The notes below the pieces were generated by a model, which saw only the letters and a program-made list of their open reading frames with translations, was not told the DNA's origin and ran no database searches. A stretch of DNA of 64,000 nucleotides from Maniola hyperantus (Eukaryota > Arthropoda > Insecta > Lepidoptera > Nymphalidae). This document shows positions 1 through 10,499 of this stretch, in pieces. Location of the stretch: assembly GCF_902806685.2 (NCBI RefSeq), contig NC_048552.1, positions 12,551,662-12,615,661 of the forward strand, written 5' to 3'. The position numbers and the translations under genes were made by a program. Each line of letters starts with the position of its first letter. Position 1 is the first letter of the stretch.

Positions 1-1
1 A

Positions 2-3000
2 ATGATGATGATGTCTGATGACGAGCCCGGTACTCCACCTGATACGCCTCCGAGATCGCGGCGTAACTCTAAGAAAAAGAAGGATAGGCGGCGAAGTCCG
101 TCTCCTTCTAGTTCCAGTGAAGAGGTTGTACCTAAGAAGATGCGTAAGCGTGTGAAAGAACTTTCTGCTAAGGATATCCTAAAGTTAGTTAAGCATGTTT
201 CAAGAGGTCCTTCCAAAAACTCCTGGAATTACAACAACCTTAACAATGTTATCCCGGAGTTTGATCCGTCAAGTAAAATTCAAAATATCGAAAGCTGGCT
301 CCGAAAGGTTAATGAATGTGCGGCTATATATGGATGGGACGAGCAACAAACTGTTCACTTCTCTTTGCAAAAGTTAGCGGGTTTAGCGAAAAGATGGTTC
401 GAGGCATTGCCAACAGTCGTCTTCACTTGGGAGGAGTGGCAAGTTAAACTCAGGAAGGCTTTCCCTAGTGAAGAAAATTATGGACGTCTTTTAGAAGAAA
501 TGTTAAGTCGGACTTCACGTTTTGATGAAAGCCTTCGTGAGTATTTTTATGATAAACTAGGATTACTAAATAGATGTGAAATTAGTGGACGGAAGGCTGT
601 TGACTGTATTATATACGGTATTAGTGATCGTTCGATTAGGAATGGGGCGCAGGCGCAAAATAGTTCGGAACCTGAAGATTTACTTTGCTTTCTTGCATCC
701 CAAAAAGTTCAACCACCGCTTAAAAGTAGAATAAATGAACGTACTACTCAGAGGCCAAGCTCTATTAATCCCAACACAAATTTTAACAGTACTAATTCCA
801 ACAGCAATGGTACTAGCGTCAATTCATTCTCTTGTTACAATTGCCGAGCTAGGGGACATCCTTTTTATAAGTGTCCTAGGCCCATTATCAAATGCAGAAA
901 ATGCAATCGAATAGGACACGATTTTGAGGCATGTAAATTAGAGCCCCGTGCGTCCCCAAATGTTAAATCTAACCAAGCGGAGAGTACAGCGGAGAAAAAT
1001 ATTTTAAAAATTGATTCTAACAATGATAGTAACGCCAAATTCTTTAAAACCGTGGTAATCAATGATAAATCTTTCAAAGCATTTATTGACTTCGGTAGCG
1101 AGTGTACACTCTTGCGTAGTACTGATGCCGAACAACTTAATGTAGTTAAGAGTTTTGATAATGTTCCAGTAGTCAAAGGTTTTGGACAATCGTCAGTTGT
1201 ACCTCTATATAAGACAAACTTGTTTGTTAGGGTCGATGAAATTGAATCGGATCTTGAGGTTCTAGTTATAGATGATGTTCACATGCAGACCTCGCTTATT
1301 ATCGGACAGAATTTTACGGAATTGCCATTTATTACCGTTTTAAAAGACAGCTCTAATCTTACATTTTATAAAAGCCCAAACCTAGCCTTTTCTGAAGATT
1401 CAAAAGGCACTTTAAAGCTATATATTACTAATACGATTGAAGTTTCAAAAACCAGTACTGTCCCTGTTCATTCAAACTGTAGCTTCACGGGAGATGTGTT
1501 TATCGAAGGTTATAATAGTGTTGAAACGGGTAAAGAGTTTTGTCTATTGCAGGGTGCTTTTAGTATTACCAATGGTAAGGGAGCCGTTGTTATCACTAAT
1601 TTGTCGCCGTATACCATATCGTTAAAACCAAACGTTTTAATAGCTAGAGCCACGCCGTTCAGCGAACAAAAAGTCTGTCATGTAAATCGAATAGTGAAAG
1701 ACTTATCTACTGTAAATCCTCTCAATAAAAATGAGATTAAAACGGGACCAGGATTGGATAGTGAACAATTGGATAGATTGTATTTGTTACTGCAAGACTA
1801 CCGCGATTGTTTTGCTACAAACCTTAGTGAAATAGGTTGCGCGATTGATGTAGAAATGAAAATTGATTTAGCAGATGATAAGCCAATTTTTTACCGTCCA
1901 TATCGATTGTCACATCATGAACGAGAGCAAGTCCGAGCAACTATTGACGAATTACTTCAAAATGATATTATTCAGGAATCGAAGTCTGACTACGCCAGCC
2001 CGATTTTAATGATTAAAAAGAAAACGGGAGAGCAGCGACTGTGCGTAGACTTTCGGGCCTTGAATAATAAGACTATTAAGGATCGTTTTCCGTTGCCGCT
2101 TATAGAAGACCAACTTTCAAATCTCAGTGGCAATAGTTTCTTCACGACTCTTGATCTCGCTTCAGGGTATTATCAAATCCCCATGGCCCAAGAAAGTCAA
2201 CATCTCACTGGTTTTGTTACGCCCGATGGGCATTACGAGTTTAAAAGAATGCCTTTTGGCCTAGCAAATGCTCCAGCCGTGTTTCAGAGAATGGTTAACA
2301 AAATACTCGGAAACCGGCGGTTTGAATACGCGTTAGCTTATTTAGACGATGTTTTAATTCCGTCAAAAAGTATTGATGAAATGTTTCAACGACTAGAAGA
2401 CGTGTTAGTACTTCTTAGAGAATATGGCTTGACCTTAAATCTGAGCAAGTGTCGATTCTTTGATAATACTGTCAGCTATCTTGGATATGAAATCTCCCCA
2501 CAAGGCATTCAGCCTAGTGAATCAAAAATTAGGGCAGTTAGGGAATTCCCGACACCACAAAATGTCCATGAGGTCCGCCAATTTCTAGGCTTAACTGGTT
2601 ATTTTAGGAAATTTATTAAGGGTTATGGGGAGATTGCTCGTCCATTAACATCTTTGTTAAAGAAGGACTCTGTTTGGCGATGGTCTAATACAGAAGACCA
2701 AGCATTTTCAACTTTAAAGGATAGGTTGATCAGTCGGCCTGTCTTAGCTCTTTACGATCCCACTCTCGAGACAGAACTCCACACGGACGCTAGTGCATTA
2801 GGCATAGGAGGTATACTTATGCAATGGCAAAAGGATACTAGGGTTTTAAAACCAGTCGCTTACTTCAGTCGGCAGACTACTCCCGAAGAAAAACACCTGC
2901 ATTCTTACGAACTAGAAACGCTAGCTGTCGTATGTTCTTTAAAGAAATTCCGCGTGTATCTGTTAGGCATTCATTTCAAAATTTATACAGATTGCGCCGC

Positions 3001-4492
3001 TTTACGCACTACACTAACCAAGAGGGATCTCGTTCCGCGGATAGCGAGGTGGTGGTTGCAAATCAGTGAGTTCATATTTGATATTGAATATCGACCTGGT
3101 GTTCAAATGTCACACGTGGATGCACTGAGCAGAAACACCCGATTGTCTGCGGAGCCAGATAATAGCCCCTCTGTCGGTGTGTATGCTATAAGCAAAGAAA
3201 ACTGGATTTTATCATTGCAATTAGCAGATCCCGAAATATCCCGCATATACAAAATTCTTAAGCCCGAAAATGACCAAGAAAGTAAGGACATTCGCAACAG
3301 TTATGTTATACGAGACCATACCGTGTATAGGAAGGTAGATGATAGGCTATGTCTAGTCGTTCCGCGAAGTGCTCGATGGCAAATATGTCGTGCCAACCAC
3401 GATGAAATTGGCCATCTAGGGTATTCAAAAACTCTAGAAAGAATACAACATTCGTACTGGTTCCCTAAACTAAGAAAATTTGTAAAAAAATATCTTGCAG
3501 CATGTTTAGAGTGTGCTTATAATAAAGATAGCGCGTCAAAGCAAAAGTCTGGTCATTTGTATCCCATAGAAAAAGTACAAATACCATTTCACACGATTCA
3601 TATAGATCATCTTGGGCCTTTTGTTAGGAGTAAAAACGGTAATACCCACATTCTAACGGTAGTAGACGCTTTTACTAAATATGTGTTCGTAAGAGCGGTG
3701 AAAAATTTAAAAACGAAAAACACAATTAAAGTTTTAGAAAACCTATTTTATGACTTTAGTGTTCCGGCTAGAATTGTTTCTGACCGAGGCACAAGTTTTA
3801 CATCAACAGCTTTTCAGACCTTTTGTAAGACACTTGGTATTAAGCATATATTGAACGCAGTAGCTTGTCCCAGAGCTAATGGGCAAGCAGAGAGGTTTAA
3901 CCAAACCATCTTGAATTCATTGTCAGCACAAAACTTTGCAAGCCATGAACGCGACTGGGACAAGTGTCTGAGTAAAATTCAATGGGGCATCAACAACACT
4001 GTAAATGCTTCAACACAGAAAACTGCGACAGAAGCTATGTTCGGAATTAAATTGCGCGATGTTTTATCGAATAAACTTAATACCGAAAACTATTCGAGTA
4101 ATAATTTAGAATTACAACAAGTTAGAGAGCAAATTAGTAATAATATCCAGAAAAATCAAGTAAAACAAAAAGAAAAACATGATGTAGATCGAATCCCCGC
4201 AACTAAGTATGAGATCGGTGATTTAGTGAAAATTTCACGAAATAATTTTGATAACAAAAAGAAAAGTACAAAGCTCCTGTCGAAGTTTGTGGGTCCATAT
4301 AAAGTTACTGAAGTTCTAGGCAATGACCGCTATAGGATAACAGATGTTCCTGGTTTCATTAAGAAAGGCAAACCTTATAAAACTGTCATTGCAGCTGATA
4401 GAATCCGACCTTGGATACATATAAAAGCTTTAGAGTTACATAGCTCCGATCAGAGTAGCTCTGACGATGCTGGTAAAAGTGAATCCGAGTAA
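2..4492 (+). CDS. Ty3/gypsy-type gag-pol polyprotein, intact single ORF
   Basis: A 1496-residue polyprotein with gag and pol in one frame. In order: a basic, Ser-rich N-terminus and gag-like region (to about 240); two CCHC zinc knuckles (about 277-312, both CX2CX4HX4C); a retropepsin-like segment (about 360) reading FIDFGSE where DTG/DSG is usual; reverse transcriptase with YLDD (about 779); RNase H with HTDAS (about 927); integrase with an HHCC finger (HDEIGH...CLEC, about 1133-1175) and the DDE core (HIDHLG about 1201, SDRGTSF about 1261, QAERF about 1295); and a C-terminal GPY/F-type module (KFVGPYKV, about 1428). This domain order (RT-RH-IN) defines Ty3/Metaviridae. No envelope ORF follows. 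The start is the first of four consecutive ATG codons at the window edge; an upstream in-frame extension cannot be excluded because the 5' LTR and leader are outside. The uninterrupted frame suggests recent insertion. Confidence 0.95.
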   Translation: MMMMSDDEPGTPPDTPPRSRRNSKKKKDRRRSPSPSSSSEEVVPKKMRKRVKELSAKDILKLVKHVSRGPSKNSWNYNNLNNVIPEFDPSSKIQNIESWLRKVNECAAIYGWDEQQTVHFSLQKLAGLAKRWFEALPTVVFTWEEWQVKLRKAFPSEENYGRLLEEMLSRTSRFDESLREYFYDKLGLLNRCEISGRKAVDCIIYGISDRSIRNGAQAQNSSEPEDLLCFLASQKVQPPLKSRINERTTQRPSSINPNTNFNSTNSNSNGTSVNSFSCYNCRARGHPFYKCPRPIIKCRKCNRIGHDFEACKLEPRASPNVKSNQAESTAEKNILKIDSNNDSNAKFFKTVVINDKSFKAFIDFGSECTLLRSTDAEQLNVVKSFDNVPVVKGFGQSSVVPLYKTNLFVRVDEIESDLEVLVIDDVHMQTSLIIGQNFTELPFITVLKDSSNLTFYKSPNLAFSEDSKGTLKLYITNTIEVSKTSTVPVHSNCSFTGDVFIEGYNSVETGKEFCLLQGAFSITNGKGAVVITNLSPYTISLKPNVLIARATPFSEQKVCHVNRIVKDLSTVNPLNKNEIKTGPGLDSEQLDRLYLLLQDYRDCFATNLSEIGCAIDVEMKIDLADDKPIFYRPYRLSHHEREQVRATIDELLQNDIIQESKSDYASPILMIKKKTGEQRLCVDFRALNNKTIKDRFPLPLIEDQLSNLSGNSFFTTLDLASGYYQIPMAQESQHLTGFVTPDGHYEFKRMPFGLANAPAVFQRMVNKILGNRRFEYALAYLDDVLIPSKSIDEMFQRLEDVLVLLREYGLTLNLSKCRFFDNTVSYLGYEISPQGIQPSESKIRAVREFPTPQNVHEVRQFLGLTGYFRKFIKGYGEIARPLTSLLKKDSVWRWSNTEDQAFSTLKDRLISRPVLALYDPTLETELHTDASALGIGGILMQWQKDTRVLKPVAYFSRQTTPEEKHLHSYELETLAVVCSLKKFRVYLLGIHFKIYTDCAALRTTLTKRDLVPRIARWWLQISEFIFDIEYRPGVQMSHVDALSRNTRLSAEPDNSPSVGVYAISKENWILSLQLADPEISRIYKILKPENDQESKDIRNSYVIRDHTVYRKVDDRLCLVVPRSARWQICRANHDEIGHLGYSKTLERIQHSYWFPKLRKFVKKYLAACLECAYNKDSASKQKSGHLYPIEKVQIPFHTIHIDHLGPFVRSKNGNTHILTVVDAFTKYVFVRAVKNLKTKNTIKVLENLFYDFSVPARIVSDRGTSFTSTAFQTFCKTLGIKHILNAVACPRANGQAERFNQTILNSLSAQNFASHERDWDKCLSKIQWGINNTVNASTQKTATEAMFGIKLRDVLSNKLNTENYSSNNLELQQVREQISNNIQKNQVKQKEKHDVDRIPATKYEIGDLVKISRNNFDNKKKSTKLLSKFVGPYKVTEVLGNDRYRITDVPGFIKKGKPYKTVIAADRIRPWIHIKALELHSSDQSSSDDAGKSESE

Positions 4493-4890
4493 TAAATTGT
4501 AATTATTATCTTTAATGATGTTCTAGAAGACGTTAAGTTCAGTGGGTTTTTATTTACACAGGAATTTGATTTTGTATGAGTGGTATATACAAAGATGATT
4601 TTATTTTTGTTATTAATAAATTGTAATTATTATCTTTAATAATGTTCTAGAAGATGTTATGTTCAGGGATTTTTTTTAATTATTTACACAGGCATTTGAT
4701 TTTGTATGAATGATATATACAAAGATGATTTTATTTATGTTAATAATAAATTGTAATTACCTATTTTCTTTAATAATGTCCTAGAAAATGTTATGTTCAG
4801 TGGTTTTTATTATTTACACAGGAAGTTGATTTTGTATGAGTGATATACCTAATACAAAGATGATTTTTATTTTCTGTATGTCAATAATAT
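4491..4890 (+). repeat. Tandem triplicate (about 125 bp unit) after the pol stop codon
   Basis: Three imperfect copies start at the stop codon (about 4491, 4614 and 4744). Each runs from 'taataaattgtaatta' through 'ttatttacacagg' and 'gattttgtatgag' to 'aaagatgattt'. They belong to the element's 3' untranslated tail. Confidence 0.85.
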
Positions 4891-5582
4891 TCCCGGAAAA
4901 TGTAAGGTCATAGTATTTTTGTTGTGTTGTAATAAAACTAAAATGTCATGATTTATTTAAAAGTACAAATGATGATTGTGTGTGCCAGGAGGCTACACAG
5001 TGTCTGATGGCCGAATGTCATGATTTCCAAATAATACTAATATTCTGTGATGATTTTAAAACTGATGGTGTGTGATTTGGCTTAAATAATTTATGGTTTG
5101 AGTCAAATCACGTACTTTCTTAATAATAACATTGAAGTTTAGAAGGAATCTCATTGGATGGAATCTTGAGAGGATCTCATTGGTCAGTCCAACATGTTGT
5201 TACGGTTTAAAAATTAAGGGTGCAAGATTTGACTTAAATAATTTATTGTTTGAGTCAAATCACGTACCTTTTTTTAAAACGGCCTTGAATTTTAGAAGGA
5301 TCGCATTGGATGGAATTTTAAGTGGAATCTCATTGGTCAATTCAGTTTCAGTTCAGCTCAATCACATACTCTTTTTAGTTCAGTTGAATGAATGTAAAAC
5401 ATGATATTCGGTCCGGACAGCTCTTTAGTTTTTAAGTTAATCCTGTTCGAGCATCCAAACCGAAAGGTAAAAGTGTCTCCTAAGTACTACAATACGTGTT
5501 GTTCATAATTGTATTTATTGTTCATAATAAGTGTGCAGAATTATATATTAATACCGATACTATTGAAAGAGTTTTATTAAAT
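4891..5582 (+). mobile_element. Probable 3' LTR and tail of the Ty3-type element
   Basis: Non-coding sequence between the tandem tail and the next repeat. It contains a direct duplication with a period of about 151 bp (5071-5190 and 5222-5343, sharing 'gagtcaaatcacgtac' and 'atctcattggtca'), as seen in some LTR promoter regions. The LTR borders cannot be fixed because the 5' LTR is outside the window. Confidence 0.5.
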
Positions 5583-5727
5583 CCACGATGTTTTCCTTCA
5601 CCGTTAAAGTGATATTTAATTTCTTAAAACGCACATAACTCTGAAAAGTTAGAGGTGCGTGCCCGGGATTGAACCCCCGACCTCCGAATAGAAGGCGGAC
5701 GACCTAACCACTAGGCTATCACAGCTT
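5583..5727 (-). mobile_element. SINE-1, head end
   Basis: Antisense copy of the tRNA-derived SINE. The B-box-like 'gggttcaatcccggg' (reverse complement of 5665-5679) and the 'cctagtggttagg' A-box region are visible, followed by part of the body ending near 'acatcgtgga'. Confidence 0.8.
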
Positions 5728-5903
5728 AATTATTAGATACTAATTATTATCAATTAACAAGACTAATAATAAACTTTTCAATTTTAGAAATGGTTACAAA
5801 AAAGACATGTTTATCGATTGTGTTTTAAAAAACGTAGGATGTCGCTACAGTGCAGTGGTACATGCTTTCCTAGAAGCACGTGATGAGATTACAGTTCTGA
5901 GAG

Positions 5904-6155
5904 AGAGCCGACGCGTGCCAGACCTTAGTTATTTTATAAAAGCTGAAAGTTTCTCTGTGTATTATCCTCAGCACAGAAAGGAACGATCAGCTACACACAG
6001 ACACACAGCTTTGTACACCTTTACTACCTGCTATCTCCCAAAGTCACCATGATCTATACTTAATAGTCGATGATCATCCCTGCCTGTGCTAGGGACAAAT
6101 CGCTGAAAACTTTCAGATTTTACAAAATAACGAAGGTCTGGCACGCGCTGGCTCT
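5904..6155. mobile_element. MITE with about 55 bp TIRs
   Basis: Left end 'agagccgacgcgtgccagac' continues through 'gttattttataaaagctgaa'; its reverse complement with few differences closes the element at 'ggtctggcacgcgctggctc'. No ORF. One arm of the same family recurs at 25560-25690. Confidence 0.75.
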
Positions 6156-6198
6156 TAGTCCATTAAGATTTATAAAATGTAAAAATAATTATTTTCCA

Positions 6199-6412
6199 CT
6201 AGCTGATGCCCGCGACTTCATCCGCGTGGAACTAGATGTTTTAAAAATCCCGTGGGAACTTTTTGATTTTCCGGCATAAAAAGTAGCCTACTATGTCACT
6301 CTCCAGGTCTTTATCCTATACCCATGCAAAAAATCACGTCAATCCGTTGCACCGTTGCGACGTGATTGAAGGATAAACCAACAAACAAACACACTTTCGC
6401 ATTTATAATAAA
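6199..6412 (+). mobile_element. Repeat A copy
   Basis: Runs from 'agctgatgcccgcgacttca' through 'cgtgggaactttttgatttt' and 'gttgcgacgtgattgaagga' to 'actttcgcatttataat', the usual 3' end of this lepidopteran dispersed family. Confidence 0.8.
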
Positions 6413-6705
6413 GATACTGATTTTTTGCATAACTTTTGTTACACATGAGTGCTCCAATTTGGGACGTTTTTGTGTCCTGATTTGTAACACAAGATCATGG
6501 TATGCCTACATCGATTCCTGTAATCAGTATACCTGGATGCTGTACACAGATAAACGTTCATATACCTACGTCATCGCAGCCCGGTTGTCATGGCGACAGG
6601 GTCGAGGACGGACTGACATTTCACCCGGGAATTCTCGCATTTCCAGAGAGTAGGTACCTAATTTTTATCTATAGGTACCTACCTACTTATCTTCTCTATA
6701 TATAA
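6413..6705. other. No feature recognised
   Basis: Contains 'gcagcccggttgtcatggcg' and short tracts of 'taggtacctacctac'. No conserved coding signal seen; short ORFs look random. Confidence 0.6.
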
Positions 6706-6707
6706 AA

Positions 6708-6852
6708 ACTAGCTGATGCCCGCGACTTCATACGCGTGGATTTCGGTTTTTAAAAATCCCGTGGGAACTCTTTGATTTTCCGGGAAAAAAGTAGCCTATG
6801 TGAAAAAGAATCGACTTTTAGGTGGTACGAAGTTCGCCGGGGCAGCTAGTCT
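6708..6852 (+). mobile_element. Repeat A copy, 3'-truncated
   Basis: Starts 'agctgatgcccgcgacttca' and ends near 'gttcgccggggcagctagtc'. Confidence 0.7.
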
Positions 6853-6933
6853 TCAAATATAAAACAGGTTTAAGAGTTCTCTGATTTCATTGGAATATTG
6901 TAGCAAACTATCTAGTTTCTTTCGGGTAATTTT

Positions 6934-7150
6934 AACGTATCGTGCAAAATGTCGAAAAAATACTCGAGTACGAAGCCCTCAGTGCGAGAGTCTGACTCGC
7001 ACTTGACCGGTCTTTCTTTGATGTTCTCAAAGGTCTGCGAAGTCGGCCAATCTGCACTGGGCTGGCCAGCGTGACAGACTATGACCCAAATCCTTCTCAT
7101 TCTGAGAGGAGACTCGTGCTCAATAGTGGCCTGTAGATTTGTTGATCATG
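6934..7150. mobile_element. Repeat C fragment joined to a SINE-1 tail
   Basis: 'atcgtgcaaaatgtcgaaaa' to 'gtctgactcgcacttgaccg' is repeat C. It is followed by SINE-1 body sequence ('gctggccagcgtgacagact', 'gagaggagactcgtgctcaa'). Confidence 0.7.
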
Positions 7151-7300
7151 ATGGTGATGTTTTCGCCGAGCGAAGCCGCGGGCGGTCGCAAGTGATATAC
7201 TTAAGTATATTTTATTAGAGCAGAATATACTGTGCGCGTTTTTCCGCTCGTGGAATTTCGCTAGATGTTTCCTTGTGTTCGTGTTGTTGTTGTCCTGTGT

Positions 7301-7440
7301 GGCTTTAGGAAGTAAATCTAGGCAGCGTTTAACAATAGTCGGAGGCGGCTCCCCCGACGAACAGGGATTAAGGTCACCCCGACCGACCTTGACACGCTTA
7401 CTGTACTGGCTGTTATCAGTATTGCATTTAACTAGCACTG
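7301..7440 (-). repeat. Duplicated 140 bp module, copy 1
   Basis: Shares 'aggaagtaaatcta', 'gcagcgtttaacaa' and the block 'aacagggattaaggtcaccc' with 7867-8005. Minus-strand reading contains VKRCLDLLPKA in frame, but the upstream part is frameshifted relative to copy 2. Function unknown. Confidence 0.6.
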
Positions 7441-7866
7441 CACTGGGGACCCGTAGTCAAATCGTATGCGGAAGAATCTGGAACATTATTATTATCCCAA
7501 GAAAACTCCTATCATTGTTATTAATGGGAAAGGTCCCGACGCTCAGCAATGATGAATATGTTGTAGAGCGAAAAAGGATATACCTTGGTATAAATAATAA
7601 ATAAAGCAAGTATAAATAATTTAAGTTAACTTAGCTATCACATCAGGTTAGCCTAAAATGATAGTTTTATATTGTCTAATAAATAAATAAAAAATAAAAA
7701 AATATCGTCTGTTTCTGTTTCTCGGTAATCATGCTGTTGTGAGTGATAGATTTGTATTTCTAGAGCAGCTGTGTCCGTACATTGACAGAGTTCCATATTT
7801 GCTGAAGAATCTATGGGAGAATGACATCTATAAAACGCTCTCTTAACAATTAAAAATTTTATGGAT

Positions 7867-8005
7867 GTGTCCTTGGCTTTCGGAAGTAAATCTATGCAGC
7901 GTTTAACAAAAGGCGGGTAATAAGGCGGCTCTGGCGGCGGAACAGGGATTAAGGTCACCCCGACCGACCTTGACACGCTTACTGCACTGGCTGTTATCAC
8001 AATGG
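7867..8005 (-). repeat. Duplicated 140 bp module, copy 2, within a 138-codon ORF (7653-8069)
   Basis: On the minus strand this lies in an ORF reading a hydrophobic stretch (VLLFAIVITASAVSVS), a Pro-rich stretch (IPVPPPEPPYYPPF) and VKRCIDLLPKAKD. It could be part of a small secreted peptide gene or a decayed repeat. No family is recognised and no full gene model can be drawn. Confidence 0.35.
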
Positions 8006-8137
8006 CAAACAATAGCACCTTCTCTTGTTTATTAAAGAAAGCACTTCTCTCATCTGTGTTCACAAACACAAAGTATCCACAGACATGATTTTTGAAGTTG
8101 CATTTTTAATTTGTATCTGCATAATTTGGTTACTGTT

Positions 8138-8580
8138 TTTTTAACCGACTTCAAAAAAAGGTTCTCAATTCGTCGGAATCTTTTTTTTTTATTTTTTTTA
8201 TTTTTTATGTATGTTCCCCGATTACTCGAAAACGCCTGGACCGATTTTGAAAATTTTTTTTTGTTTGAAAGGGTATACTTCAAAGTTGGTCCCATTTCAA
8301 TTTGGTGAAGATCTGATGAACATCTTCGAAGATAGATACTGGAACTCCTCAACGGATAAGAGTAAATTGCTCGCGATCAGTGTAATAGCTTAGTAAACAG
8401 TAGATTTTTAACCAGTCATAGCATAATTCCATGGGGCCACTAAAAATTGTAAAATAAAATTTTTATGAAAATTTAAAAAATTACATGTATACACTCTTGT
8501 ATACATAATATATTCGGTAATAAATTAAATTATTTTTCAATTTTTAGTGTTTGTGTAACGAAGTCGGTTTTTATTTTTTT
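8138..8580 (+). mobile_element. Dispersed repeat with 'accgacttcaaaaaaaggtt'
   Basis: Begins in 'tttttaaccgacttcaaaaa', continues through 'ccccgattactcgaaaacgc' and 'tggaccgattttgaaaattt', and ends near 'acgaagtcggttttta', a lepidopteran interspersed repeat whose two ends are complementary. Confidence 0.6.
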
Positions 8581-8644
8581 TGTAAAAAAAAATTATTTAG
8601 CTAAAATCTTAGAAGATAGACAGTCCCTTCGTGGTTCCCAACCC

Positions 8645-8800
8645 TTACGGCGGTTACACACTCATCCATCCGGTACGTGAAAATACCTACGTTTCTTTTT
8701 GTTTTGTATGGGAGCTTATGACATATGTCGTAGATAATCCTTGCTATTCTCACGGATGACGGAAGTGCATCGTGCGGCGTGATCGCCGTTACAGTAGGTA
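8645..8800. mobile_element. Small TIR element, same family as the host element at 56690-57335
   Basis: Shares 'gagcttatgacatatgtcgt' and 'tattctcacggatgacggaa' with the 56.7 kb copy. Here it is uninterrupted, so it serves as an empty-site comparison for the insertions there. Confidence 0.7.
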
Positions 8801-8811
8801 CGTACCTACAT

Positions 8812-8838
8812 AATATATATATATATATATATATATAT
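8812..8838. repeat. (AT)n microsatellite
   Basis: About 13 AT dinucleotide units. Confidence 0.95.
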
Positions 8839-9689
8839 TTTTAAAAGAATATTTTTTGAGTTAAGACAAACTCGGCGGAGGGATTTTGTTTTCTGATAAT
8901 ACTAGGTAGTAGGTACTTATGTAAGATGATGCACGCGACTAAATTCGCGTAAGTTTCGGTCTTTTAAAAATCCCGTGGGTTTAATACTTACCAATGATTT
9001 TAAGCTTATTTCGTGGTTTAACGACATATTTTAATGTAGATAATTTAACGTTAAATTTATCGTACATACCACGATTAATTTAACGTTGGTTGGATTATTT
9101 TACCGGACAGCTCGTGAAGTTCCAGCGAAAAGAACAAGAAAGAGGGTAGTTCGCTATTGCCCTTGACAGCTCGAACCTCATCTCTCGCAGCACCGCAGTC
9201 CCGTCGTGACCACGACCCGTGCAGTTGGGTTGAAATATCGACAAATAAAAACGCCAAAGTGCCCGTTATCTACATTAAAATTTAATACCGTTCGGGTACG
9301 GAACCCTAAAAAGGTATATTTTATATTGGCCAAATAAAAGTCTTTCAAAAGTCATACAAATGTATTATTCAGTTGGCTCCACGTTACCCCCATTAGTAAA
9401 TTACAGACCCCGCGCCCGCACCTCTCCTCTCGTAGGGCTCAATTTACATTGCTGCGAAACGGAATGGAACGGAAGCGTCAAATTCGCCTAGTCGCGAGAG
9501 AAGGCGCCCGAATTCCCAAGAATGCTCGCAAATTCTCACGACTGTACCTTGAGGCTATGAATGAGGCTTCGAATTTGTGGTTTACTCACAAAAAAAATGT
9601 GTTCCCGATATATATACTTAATTAGTTTACTAAATAACATCAAGATGGCACTGTCCGACATTACCTTGCAAATTTTTACTATACTGGTT
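8839..9689. other. No gene recognised
   Basis: Contains a short repeat A fragment (about 8935-8980, 'cgcgtaagtttcggt' to 'aatcccgtggg') and a GC-richer unassigned stretch (9100-9250, 9400-9545). No supported ORF. Confidence 0.5.
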
Positions 9690-9755
9690 TGAGATTTCTT
9701 ATACGATGGTGTGGAACCCTTCGTGTGCGAGTCCGACTCGAACTTGACTGTTTTT
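9690..9755. mobile_element. Repeat C fragment
   Basis: Contains 'cgtgtgcgagtccgactcga' followed by 'cttgactgttttttt'. Confidence 0.6.
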
Positions 9756-9785
9756 TTTTTTACTCATATCTAGTTTGTACGTTAC

Positions 9786-9959
9786 AAGTCCCGCAAATTA
9801 CTAATGCGCGTGGCCGCTATTTTAGTGACATTGAGCACTAGACTGAAGTTTCGAGCTGATGGTGTATTTCTATTTCGGCTGACGTTGAAATGACGTCATT
9901 TCGATGCTAATGAGACATGTTTCCAGGGCAATAGCAATTTGCGGGACTTAACATAAAAC
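9786..9959. mobile_element. MITE with TIR 'aagtcccgcaaatt'
   Basis: Exact 14 bp TIRs at 9786-9799 and 9946-9959. The right end ('caatagcaatttgcgggact' style) recurs at 23049-23069, so this is a family with at least two copies here. Confidence 0.85.
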
Positions 9960-10332
9960 TCATTAGACGATCACAATTGGGTATTTGAATCCAATTTTTT
10001 TATTACTTTATTATAAACTAGAATAAAAATAATGACTTAAACTGCAAAAAATAATTAAATCGATCTAATAAAAAAATAGTTAAAGCATTTAAATATTTCT
10101 GATTAGACAGAGATAGCGATACAGCAGTTTGACGTCACACCTACTAATGCCATAGTAGCTTCGTGCGGTTTCATACAAATTTTCGTTTTGCGAGAAAGGG
10201 ATAGTCTAACCCTCCCACTCCGAAATTAAAATGCCTGAAACTTTGTAAATCTTTGCTAGTTTTTAATATTTTTTTCAGTGTACGTCATTATTTTTATCCT
10301 AGTCATCAATATCAATACTTATAATAAAACTG
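9960..10332. other. No feature recognised
   Basis: AT-rich sequence without a recognised gene or named repeat. Confidence 0.5.
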
Positions 10333-10466
10333 TAACAGGTCAAATTCTGTACATTGAAGATATTTTGAACATTTTTTTTCGAGGGCACTCTATAATCGAT
10401 ACTGAACCCAAAACTGTAATTTTTTTCATTTTTGTCTGTCTGTCTGTCTGTCTGTCTATCTGTCTA

Positions 10467-10499
<33 letters not shown>

